From the NCBI GenBank assembly GCA_002395905.1, contig DGVK01000228.1, positions 7,240 to 21,029 of the forward strand: a stretch of DNA of 13,790 nucleotides, written 5' to 3'. Numbering within the stretch: the first letter of the stretch is position 1; each line of letters opens with the position of its first letter. The translations under genes were made by a program, and so were the position numbers. The notes below the pieces were generated by a model. The model did no database searches. It worked only from the letters and a program-made list of their open reading frames with translations, and was not told the DNA's origin. This document shows positions 7,919 through 13,790 of this stretch, one piece after another. The stretch is from Verrucomicrobia bacterium UBA4286 (GTDB lineage: Bacteria; Verrucomicrobiota; Kiritimatiellia; RFP12; UBA1067).

Positions 7919-7971
7919 CTATAACTTGCAGTTTTGAATTTTGGTTGAGAATGCGTTTTGTGCAGTTATAG
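7919..7971 (+). repeat. Inverted repeat CTATAACT...AGTTATAG
   Basis: CTATAACT (7919-7926) and AGTTATAG (7964-7971) are perfect complements. After a one-base bulge, GCA (7928-7930) pairs with TGC (7961-7963), giving an 11-bp stem and a 30-base AT-rich loop. It could be an RNA hairpin or a spaced operator for a dimeric regulator. Its right arm overlaps the -10 of a possible promoter (7945-7972). Confidence 0.45.
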
Positions 7972-7972
7972 A
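7945..7972 (+). promoter_or_regulatory. Possible upstream promoter TTGAGA-N16-TATAGA
   Basis: TTGAGA (7945-7950) matches five of six -35 consensus bases. TATAGA (7967-7972) matches four of six -10 bases, with a 16-base spacer. It would transcribe the folded 8004-8070 stretch and then the exported-protein gene with a leader of about 130 bases. It lacks the TG extension of the other three promoters here, so it is a weak call. Confidence 0.25.
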
Positions 7973-8003
7973 AGGGGAGGGCGGACAGTTCGGCGAGAGA
8001 GCC

Positions 8004-8070
8004 ATGCAATCTTGCCCAGACTTTGCCAAAGTCCTGCCCGCGCTCTGGCGGGGGCTGTGAGGTTTTGCAT
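8004..8070 (+). other. Possible three-way-junction RNA fold
   Basis: ATGCAA (8004-8009) is complementary to TTGCAT (8065-8070). It encloses two perfect small hairpins: GACTTT-GCC-AAAGTC (8019-8033) and CCCGC-gctctg-GCGGG (8037-8052). Together they make a closed junction with helices of 6, 6 and 5 bp. No known RNA family was recognised. An 18-codon ATG frame (8004-8060) covers the same bases but lacks a good SD. Confidence 0.35.
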
Positions 8071-8077
8071 ACTGTGT

Positions 8078-8106
8078 CTGCAAGCGCGGGTTAGTTTTGA
8101 TATAAT
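8078..8106 (+). promoter_or_regulatory. Extended -10 promoter abutting the exported-protein gene
   Basis: TGATATAAT at 8098-8106 is a perfect extended -10. At 17-base spacing the -35 position reads CTGCAA (8078-8083), only three of six, so the TG extension probably carries recognition. The -10 ends six bases before the ATG at 8113, which predicts transcription starting at or next to the start codon. There is no SD between them. Confidence 0.65.
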
Positions 8107-8112
8107 ACTTCC

Positions 8113-11100
8113 ATGAGAAAAACAGTTTTAGCTATTGCGGTATTTTCTGCAGCGGCGCTCGGCGCGGCGCAGTTTCTCTCCAATGAGGCTCTTCGCGGAC
8201 AGAAGGGTGCGCTTGTTCTGCAGTGCGGCAGCGACTGGTGCGTGAGCGGTGAGAGCGTGCGCGAGGCGTTCGAGAGTTCCGACTTCAAGCGCAGCAAGGC
8301 AGGCTCGCAGTATGCGACAGGCGTCTATGACGACATGGATTCGCCGACCGATGCGGTGAAGTCGAAGAACGAGCTTGTGTCCGACATCCTCATCCGCACG
8401 AAGCGCTTCCCCGCCATAACATGCTACACGCCCGTCAACGGAGAGCTCAAGGTTTTCGCGCAGATCGAGAACGTGCCGGCGAGCGTGACCGGTGAAAAGC
8501 TCTCCAAGGCGATAGCCAAATTGACGGCGCGCAAGGCCCAGGCGGAGTCGCTTTTCAAGAAGGCCGCCGCCGAGAAGGACCAGTCCAAGGCGGCCGACCT
8601 TTACGGACAGGGCTTCGACATTCTCGCCTCGATGATGGGACCTTTCCATTTCAAGGAGCTTACGACAGGGAAGTGCGCCTGGCGCAAGGAGTGGGACGCG
8701 CTTGTGAGGCTTGACGCGGGCGACCGCTTCGGGTGGCTCGCCCACTTCGACCTCGACGAATACAGAGCCGTCGCCCTCGTCGCAAAGCTTACGAACGAAA
8801 AGACCGAGGGTTCGATGGGTCACGCGCAGCACCTCTTCGAGAAATACAAGGCGATACCGCAGGATCACTTCACGCCGAGCCAGAAGCAGTTCGTCAAGAT
8901 TCTTGAATACGCGCTCACACAGTCAGGGACAGACAAACCTCTCACACAGCCCCAGCGCAAGCTGATGAAGGAGGTGTTCGAGCTGGGGCGCGACACTCTG
9001 TGGGGTCAGTTCGCAATGGGCCGCCTAATGATGGACGGCGAAAAGATCGAGTCGAAGGGGCTCAAGCGCGCTGCGGTGCGTCCGCGCAAGGACGCCCCTT
9101 CGGGCGGTGCGAAGCAGTCGTTCCCGATCGACAGCGCGAAGAGCCAGGTGGGGACGATCAAGCCCGGTGCGAAACTCACCGAGGCGCAGAAGCTCGCAAT
9201 CGCGCGCTATGCGGCGCTGCGCCTTATCGGGCAGCGCGGCTGGCAGCAGCTTGTGAACCGCCCGGGGAGCGGTGCGTTCGTAAAGGCGTTTCTCTCCGAC
9301 CGCGAGTGGCTCGAGGATTTCGCCTGGAGCGGTACGTTCCCGGCGAACAGCGAGAACGCCTGGGTTGAAGCGGGGACGGGCCCCGGTGACGGCGCGGCGG
9401 CGATTCTCGCGCTGGAGTCGCTCATCTTCCAGGACAACGGCCGCTGGGTTCCGTTCGCGGACGGCAGGTTCGAGAACAACGAAGGCCGCCGTTTCATGAC
9501 AGCTCTCGCGCAGGTTTATCCCGATAAAGACGAGGAGTGGCTTGCGGACGTTCTCGACGCGTACCGCGCGAGCGCGCTTGCTGGCAGGCTGCACAAGTCG
9601 GCCTACGACCAGCCTGTCTGGCTGTGGCGGTTCGCCGTGCACCAGGGGCACGGAACCGCCGGCGCCGACAACATGGCCGCGCAGCAGCGCCATCTCGAAA
9701 AGTTCGTCAATCTGCCCATGCGCGAATACGGCGGCACGCCGTGGATGATAGAGTACCGCCTCAAGAACTGCTTCGGCGATTCAGTCCACGGCCCGTGGTA
9801 CTACAAGCCCTGGGCGACGGCGGGCGAATGGCCCAAGCGCAAGTATTCGCAGATGGTAGGCGGCGTGTGCGGCGAGCTCTCGAAGTTCGGCAGCGCGATA
9901 GCGAACTCCCACGGGATGCCTTCGACGACGGTCGGCCAGCCTGGCCACTGCGCCTACACGCGCCGCCTGCTCGACGGCAGCTGGGAACTGGACTACAATG
10001 TGACCGGCCACTCGCAGATGCACATGTGTTTTTGGAACAAGCACGAGTGGCAGTACACCCCCGCGCTAGAGGGCACGTATTCGGGCGACCGCGAAACGCG
10101 TCTCGCGGCGGAGCGCATGGTGGCGCTGGCCAACATGGCCGAGGAGTCGAAGAAGGATCCCAAGGTCATCGAATCCTACTTCCAGCACGCGTGCGCCGCC
10201 AAGCCGGACCACTACGGCGCATGGAATGCCTACGGCGAATGGCTGCTGAGGTCCGAGACGCCGCTCGACAAGCTCAAGGTGTGGGTGAGGGGCTGCGCGC
10301 GCGGGATGAAGTCGGGCCGTCAGCCGCTGTGGAACATCCTCACGCCCTACTTCGAGCGCGTTGCGAAGGAGAAGGGCGCGAAGGCGTTGAAAGAGAATCT
10401 TCTCGAGTTCGCGCCGCTTCTCAAGCAGGGCGGCAGGAAGATCTCCGAGGAGGCCGACATAAGCACCGTTCTAGACGTGTGGACGAAGCCGCTCGCCAAC
10501 GACAAACAGGCCATGTACGAGGTTCTCAAGGCGACGCTCGAAGCGCAGTACGGCACGAGCGACTATTTCTCGCAGGCGATGGGCTGGGGCAGTGAATACT
10601 TCACCAAGTCGTCCGAGGGGTCGGTTCTCTTCTCCAGGTGTATCAACGAGGCGATAGCGTCCGCGACGAAAGACGCGAAGGGCGGCGCAGCGCAGGGAGG
10701 CGCGATGGACTTCGGCCCGATGCTTCTCGCCGCGAGCCGCAACGGGAACATCGAAGCATTCCGCAACATTGTAAAGCTCCAGCAGAAGCTCGCGCCCGTT
10801 GCGTCCGCCGGGCAGAAATATCCGCTCAAGGACTTCGGCGGGGCAGACCTCGTGAGCCGCGACGGTCTTATAAAGACATCGTCCACGTGCGGACACGACA
10901 AGCCCGCGCGCTATCCGCTGGCGATCGACGAGTCGCCCTGCGGCGAAGGCGCGTTCCACACCGAGAGCGAGGATTCCCCCTGGGCGGTCGTCATGCTCGC
11001 GGGCCCGACGGATGTGAAGGGGATTATCGTCGAGAACCGCTTTGGCGGCGTCAACGGAAACCGCCAGGTGCCGATCGTCGTCGAGATATCTGAAGACGGC

Positions 11101-11271
11101 TCCTCGTGGAAGGAGGTCTTTTCAAGCTCGTCGCGTCAGGATACCTACCGAGTCGACCTGCGCGGATCGTCCAACCGCACAAGGCAGGTTCGCGTGAGCC
11201 GCCGCAAAGGCGACCGCAAGGAATTCTTCCACCTCAACAAGATTCTGGTGTATGGCACGAAACTCTACTAA
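8113..11271 (+). CDS. Exported three-domain protein: thioredoxin-like, transglutaminase-like, discoidin-like
   Basis: 1052 residues. An N-terminal signal peptide (MRKTVLAIAVFSAAALGAA, cleavage near 17-19) indicates export. Residues about 31-135 look thioredoxin-like: strand GALVLQCGSDWC, then helix, then RFPAITCYTP (P100 at the cis-Pro position) and NGELKVF. The usual CxxC is reduced to a single Cys (WCVSGE, C43), so redox activity is doubtful. A long helical region (about 135-570) follows. The centre has GVCGELSKFGSAIANSHGMP, GHCAYTRRL and GSWELDYN, that is C586, H612 and D627, with the 15-residue His-Asp spacing of transglutaminase-like enzymes. Residues about 660-890 are helical and partly TPR-like. 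The C-terminus (about 905-1052: DSPWAVVMLAG, VKGIIVENRFGG, VEISEDGSSWKEVF, RQVRVSRRKG) is a discoidin/F5-8 type C-like sugar-binding module. I infer an extracytoplasmic peptidase or crosslinking enzyme on a glycan-bearing target. A leaderless promoter precedes it, and it overlaps the next gene by 20 bases. Confidence 0.75.
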   Translation: MRKTVLAIAVFSAAALGAAQFLSNEALRGQKGALVLQCGSDWCVSGESVREAFESSDFKRSKAGSQYATGVYDDMDSPTDAVKSKNELVSDILIRTKRFPAITCYTPVNGELKVFAQIENVPASVTGEKLSKAIAKLTARKAQAESLFKKAAAEKDQSKAADLYGQGFDILASMMGPFHFKELTTGKCAWRKEWDALVRLDAGDRFGWLAHFDLDEYRAVALVAKLTNEKTEGSMGHAQHLFEKYKAIPQDHFTPSQKQFVKILEYALTQSGTDKPLTQPQRKLMKEVFELGRDTLWGQFAMGRLMMDGEKIESKGLKRAAVRPRKDAPSGGAKQSFPIDSAKSQVGTIKPGAKLTEAQKLAIARYAALRLIGQRGWQQLVNRPGSGAFVKAFLSDREWLEDFAWSGTFPANSENAWVEAGTGPGDGAAAILALESLIFQDNGRWVPFADGRFENNEGRRFMTALAQVYPDKDEEWLADVLDAYRASALAGRLHKSAYDQPVWLWRFAVHQGHGTAGADNMAAQQRHLEKFVNLPMREYGGTPWMIEYRLKNCFGDSVHGPWYYKPWATAGEWPKRKYSQMVGGVCGELSKFGSAIANSHGMPSTTVGQPGHCAYTRRLLDGSWELDYNVTGHSQMHMCFWNKHEWQYTPALEGTYSGDRETRLAAERMVALANMAEESKKDPKVIESYFQHACAAKPDHYGAWNAYGEWLLRSETPLDKLKVWVRGCARGMKSGRQPLWNILTPYFERVAKEKGAKALKENLLEFAPLLKQGGRKISEEADISTVLDVWTKPLANDKQAMYEVLKATLEAQYGTSDYFSQAMGWGSEYFTKSSEGSVLFSRCINEAIASATKDAKGGAAQGGAMDFGPMLLAASRNGNIEAFRNIVKLQQKLAPVASAGQKYPLKDFGGADLVSRDGLIKTSSTCGHDKPARYPLAIDESPCGEGAFHTESEDSPWAVVMLAGPTDVKGIIVENRFGGVNGNRQVPIVVEISEDGSSWKEVFSSSSRQDTYRVDLRGSSNRTRQVRVSRRKGDRKEFFHLNKILVYGTKLY

Positions 11272-12250
11272 GTTCAAGGCCGTCATTCTCGCCGGAGGCT
11301 CCGGCGAAAGATTCTGGCCTCTCTCCACGCCCGAAAACCCGAAGCAGTTTCTGGACGTCTTCGGCGGCGAAAGCCTCATACGCCAGAGCGTCGCGCGGCT
11401 CAAGGGGCTTGTCGCGCCAGAGGACGTGTTCGTCGTGACCTCGGCGGGTCTCGCGGCGAAGACGCGCCGCGAACTGCCCGAACTGCCGCGAGAAAACATC
11501 GTCGGCGAACCGATGCGGCGCGACACGGGGGCGGCGGTCGCTCTTTCGGCGGGGCTTTGCGGCGAAGGGGTGATGGGCGTGTTTTCGTCCGACCAGCTTG
11601 TCCGCGACGTGAAGGGGTTCCAGAAGGCGGTGAAGTCTGCGGTCGCGCTGGCGCAGCGCGAGGAGAAGATCGTGACGCTCGGCATAAAGCCGACAGGCCC
11701 TTCGACGGCGTTCGGCTACGTAGACCCGGCGAAGGGTCGTTTTGTAGAGAAGCCGGACGAGAAGACGGCGCGCGGCTACCTGCGCAAGGGCTATCTTTGG
11801 AATGCCGGCATGTTCATCGGCCGCGTTTCGACCTTCCGCGCAGCTTTTTCGAAGTTCGCACCCGCTCTCGCGCCGCTATGCACCGCGCCGAAAGTGTCGC
11901 GTCTCAAGGCGGTATATGAACCTCTGCCGAGGATATCCTTCGACTACGCCGTGATGGAGGAGCTGTCGCGCGAAGGGGGCGTGGGCGTGGTGCCGGGCGA
12001 CTTCGGGTGGGACGACGTGGGCGGCTACGGCGCGTTCGACCGCTACTACCCGCACGATGCGAACGGCAACGTCGCCGACGGACGGTGCGCGATAGTCGAC
12101 GGACGAGACCTCATATGCGTATCTAAGGGTCCGCGCGTGGCCGTGATGGGGGTGAGCGGTCTTGTGGTCGTCGCTACGAAGGACGCGGTTCTCGTTACAT
12201 GCAAGTCGCGTGTCGGTGAATTGAAGAAACTTGTCGCGGCGGCGCAGTGA
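11252..12250 (+). CDS. Mannose-1-phosphate guanylyltransferase
   Basis: 332 residues. It makes GDP-mannose from mannose-1-phosphate and GTP in the cytoplasm, feeding mannose- and fucose-containing glycans. Signatures: nucleotide-binding VILAGGSGERFWPLS (11-25) with PKQF (30-33), VGEPMRRDTGAA (84-95), FVEKPD (164-169), WNAGMFIG (183-190), SFDYAVME (229-236) and WDDVGGY (253-259). Length fits the single-domain guanylyltransferase without the phosphomannose-isomerase half found in bifunctional ManC/AlgA. The usual PADH metal-site motif reads SSDQ (112-115): the Asp is kept, the His is replaced by Gln. The start at 11252 is needed to include the N-terminal strand and lies inside the preceding gene, 20 bases before its stop; the SD is poor, so translation is probably coupled. 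It shares a promoter with the exported protein unless an internal one exists. A close relative acting on another sugar phosphate is less likely. Confidence 0.9.
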   Translation: MARNSTKFKAVILAGGSGERFWPLSTPENPKQFLDVFGGESLIRQSVARLKGLVAPEDVFVVTSAGLAAKTRRELPELPRENIVGEPMRRDTGAAVALSAGLCGEGVMGVFSSDQLVRDVKGFQKAVKSAVALAQREEKIVTLGIKPTGPSTAFGYVDPAKGRFVEKPDEKTARGYLRKGYLWNAGMFIGRVSTFRAAFSKFAPALAPLCTAPKVSRLKAVYEPLPRISFDYAVMEELSREGGVGVVPGDFGWDDVGGYGAFDRYYPHDANGNVADGRCAIVDGRDLICVSKGPRVAVMGVSGLVVVATKDAVLVTCKSRVGELKKLVAAAQ

Positions 12251-12252
12251 CG

Positions 12253-12274
12253 GCCGGACCGTTTCACGGTCGGC
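12253..12274 (+). terminator. GC-rich hairpin after the guanylyltransferase gene
   Basis: GCCG-g-ACCG, loop TTTCA, CGGT-CGGC: eight base pairs with one bulged G, starting three bases after the stop codon. No U-run follows, so it is not a classical intrinsic terminator. It may stabilise the 3' end or work with Rho. Its position between a gene end and a new promoter supports a terminator-like role. Confidence 0.4.
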
Positions 12275-12292
12275 GCAGTCGTCAAGAGAATA

Positions 12293-12301
12293 TGATATAA
12301 T
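12293..12301 (+). promoter_or_regulatory. Extended -10 promoter of valS
   Basis: TGATATAAT is identical to the element before 8113. No good -35 lies 16-18 bases upstream (the site reads GCGCAG). Transcription should start near 12308, leaving a leader of about 32 bases that ends in the purine-rich AAGAGAAGAG stretch, a plausible ribosome-binding site for the ATG at 12340. No T-box motif fits in so short a leader. Confidence 0.65.
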
Positions 12302-12339
12302 ACACGAAACTTTCGTTCGTAGACAAAAGAGAAGAGAAC

Positions 12340-13790
12340 ATGGACAAGCATTACGACGCCAAGGCCTGCGAGGCCAAGTGGTATAAGTTCTGGGAAGAAG
12401 GCGGCTGCTTTCACGACGAGCCCGGCGAGGGCGTGCCGTATTCTGTGGTCATACCGCCGCCGAACGTCACCGGCATTCTGCACATGGGGCACGCGCTGAA
12501 CCAGACGATTCAGGACATACTCGTAAGATGGCGCCGCATGCAGGGCCGCAACACGCTCTGGCTTCCCGGGACGGACCACGCCGGCATTGCGACGCAGAAC
12601 GTCGTTGAAAAGGCTCTCAAGAAGGAAGGCAAGCGCCGCCAGGACCTCGGGCGCGAGGCGTTCATCGAGCGCGTATGGGAGTGGAAGCGGCAGTATGGCG
12701 GCACGATCGTACATCAGCAGCGGATGCTCGGCAACTCGACGGACTGGAAGCGCGAGCGATTCACGTTCGACGAAGGATGCTCCAAGGCCGTCGCCAAAGT
12801 GTTCTGCCGGCTTTTTGATGAGGGTTTGGTCTACAAGGGGAACTATATTGTCAACTGGTGTCCGCGCTGCGGCACGGCGCTTGCGAACGACGAGGTGGAG
12901 CACGAGCCGAACCACGGCCACTTCTGGTATGTGCGCTACCCGGTGGTGGGGAGCGCGAAGGGTGTCGCGGGCGAGCCGTACAAGGACTATGTGATGGTTG
13001 CGACGACGCGGCCCGAGACGCTTCCGGGAGATACGGCTGTCGCGGTCAATCCCAAGGACGACCGTTATGCGCATCTCGTCGGCAAGACGGTGATACTTCC
13101 TCTTACAGGCCGCGAGATACCTGTCGTCAGCGACGATTACGTCGACCGAGAGTTCGGTACAGGCATAGTGAAAATAACGCCGGCCCACGACCCGAACGAC
13201 TTCCTGGTGGGCAAGCGTCACGGTCTCGCAGAGATCAACATCATGACCGACGACGCCCATATGAACGAGCTCGCCGGCGAGAAGTATTGCGGGATGGACC
13301 GCTGGGAGTGCCGCAAGGCGATCGTCGCCGACCTGGAGGCCGGCGGATATCTCGACCATATCGAGGATATCGACAACCAGGTGGGCCACTGCTACCGCTG
13401 TCACGAGACGGTGGAGTCGCGCCTGTCGAAACAGTGGTTCGTCAGGATGAAACCTCTCGCAGAGCCGGCTGTCGCCGCCGTGAAATCTGGCGAGGTGAAG
13501 TTCGTCCCCGAGCGCTGGAGCAAGATATACTTCAACTGGATGGAGAACATCCAGGACTGGTGCATCTCGCGTCAGCTCTGGTGGGGCCATCGCATACCGG
13601 CCTACTATCTGCGCGGCGCGGACGGAAAGATCGACGAGTCTGCCGTGTTCGTGGCGGAGTCCGCCGAGGCCGCGCTTGAGAAGGCGAGAAAGGCGACGGG
13701 CAACGACGCTCTGGCGCCCGCCGACCTTGAGCAGGACCCCGACGTGCTGGATACATGGTTCAGCTCGTGGCTGTGGCCGTTCTCCACGCT
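12340..13790 (+). CDS. valS: Valyl-tRNA synthetase, N-terminal part (3' end outside the window)
   Basis: The first 483 codons are present and the frame is still open at the window end; full-length enzymes have roughly 880-950 residues. It charges tRNA-Val with valine in the cytoplasm. The class I signature HMGH (48-51) sits in PPPNVTGILHMGHALN, followed by WLPGTDHAGIATQ (74-86). Two CxxC pairs (CPRC 174-177, CYRC 351-354) could bind zinc. The CP1 editing domain is recognisable from ATTRPET (221-227), GTGIVKITPAHDPNDF (273-288) and LSKQWFVRM (362-370), and the catalytic core resumes at WCISRQLWWGHRIP (407-420). DVLDTWFSSWLWP (468-480) is the last block; KMSKS lies beyond the window. In the editing loop the usual hydrophobic residue after PET-L is Pro (ETLPGD). 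It has its own promoter, so it is transcribed apart from the genes before it. Confidence 0.97.
   Translation, partial: MDKHYDAKACEAKWYKFWEEGGCFHDEPGEGVPYSVVIPPPNVTGILHMGHALNQTIQDILVRWRRMQGRNTLWLPGTDHAGIATQNVVEKALKKEGKRRQDLGREAFIERVWEWKRQYGGTIVHQQRMLGNSTDWKRERFTFDEGCSKAVAKVFCRLFDEGLVYKGNYIVNWCPRCGTALANDEVEHEPNHGHFWYVRYPVVGSAKGVAGEPYKDYVMVATTRPETLPGDTAVAVNPKDDRYAHLVGKTVILPLTGREIPVVSDDYVDREFGTGIVKITPAHDPNDFLVGKRHGLAEINIMTDDAHMNELAGEKYCGMDRWECRKAIVADLEAGGYLDHIEDIDNQVGHCYRCHETVESRLSKQWFVRMKPLAEPAVAAVKSGEVKFVPERWSKIYFNWMENIQDWCISRQLWWGHRIPAYYLRGADGKIDESAVFVAESAEAALEKARKATGNDALAPADLEQDPDVLDTWFSSWLWPFST

Larger units (their letters stand above)
7776..8112. other. Long intergenic region rich in inverted repeats
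   Basis: These 337 bases hold no convincing gene. From left to right they contain: an 8-codon ATG frame (7799-7825, MKAFKGGK); GCCGTAT at 7794-7800, which can pair with ATACGGC at 7839-7845; an imperfect hairpin at 7837-7870; a hairpin at 7919-7971; two small hairpins at 8019-8033 and 8037-8052 enclosed by ATGCAA/TTGCAT (8004-8070); and the extended -10 at 8098-8106. Base composition is less GC-rich than the genes around it, especially at 7810-7840 and 7919-7972. No classical rho-independent terminator (GC stem with U-run) follows the permease gene. No tRNA and no riboswitch class that I know was recognised. Confidence 0.6.

Noticed and set aside
8004..8060. 18-codon frame MQSCPDFAKVLPALWRGL
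   Set aside because: No good ribosome-binding site and no similarity I can name; the bases are better explained by the inverted repeats.
7776..8112. tRNA, tmRNA, SRP RNA or a known riboswitch in the intergenic region
   Set aside because: No cloverleaf, T-loop, SRP apical loop or conserved riboswitch core could be found by reading either strand.
9537..10595. 352-codon + strand frame inside the large exported-protein gene
   Set aside because: Arg/Ala/Gly-rich shadow in another frame; the main frame carries the Cys-His-Asp motifs and has no interruption.
12046..13590. 514-codon open frame on the - strand opposite valS
   Set aside because: It lies antisense to an unmistakable valyl-tRNA synthetase and crosses the valS promoter region; the product is a low-complexity shadow.

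Overview
The window is GC-rich (roughly 60-65%), almost fully coding, and all eight recognisable genes lie on the + strand. It looks like a chromosomal segment of a high-GC, Gram-negative-type bacterium. Secreted beta-helix glycosidases, discoidin-type domains, transglutaminase-like proteins and VWA/TPR membrane modules point to the Planctomycetes-Verrucomicrobia-Chlamydiae side, perhaps a gut Verrucomicrobiota or Kiritimatiellae member. That placement is inference from protein style only; there is no rRNA or marker phylogeny here. No tRNA, rRNA, CRISPR array, insertion sequence or attachment site was seen.

Layout: (1) 1-3985 is a tight cluster of a TPR protein (5' truncated), a membrane-anchored VWA protein with a complete MIDAS motif, and a transglutaminase-like protein. 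The first pair overlaps as ATGA; the second pair is 2 bases apart. (2) 4084-7775 is a two-gene operon: a secreted GH110-like beta-helix protein translationally coupled (ATGA overlap) to a lactate-permease-family transporter. (3) 7776-8112 is the only long non-coding stretch. It holds several inverted repeats, including a possible three-way-junction fold at 8004-8070, and a promoter. (4) 8113-11271 encodes a 1052-residue exported protein with a thioredoxin-like N-terminus, a transglutaminase-like centre with a well-spaced Cys-His-Asp triad, and a discoidin-like C-terminus. (5) 11252-12250, overlapping it by 20 bases, encodes a mannose-1-phosphate guanylyltransferase. (6) 12340 to the window end is the first 483 codons of valyl-tRNA synthetase.

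Three promoters share an extended -10 of the form TG(A/G)TATA(A/C)T. At the two exported-protein genes (4084 and 8113) this element ends only 6-7 bases before the ATG, so the transcripts should be leaderless or nearly so. At valS the -10 lies about 38 bases upstream and leaves room for a leader. The first cluster resembles, in parts list only, the VWA/TPR/transglutaminase neighbourhoods of MoxR/Bat-type systems; the rest of that locus would lie upstream of the window. The most interesting items are the three-domain exported protein, the TPR-VWA-transglutaminase-like cluster, the GH110-like/permease coupling, and the structured intergenic region followed by a leaderless promoter.
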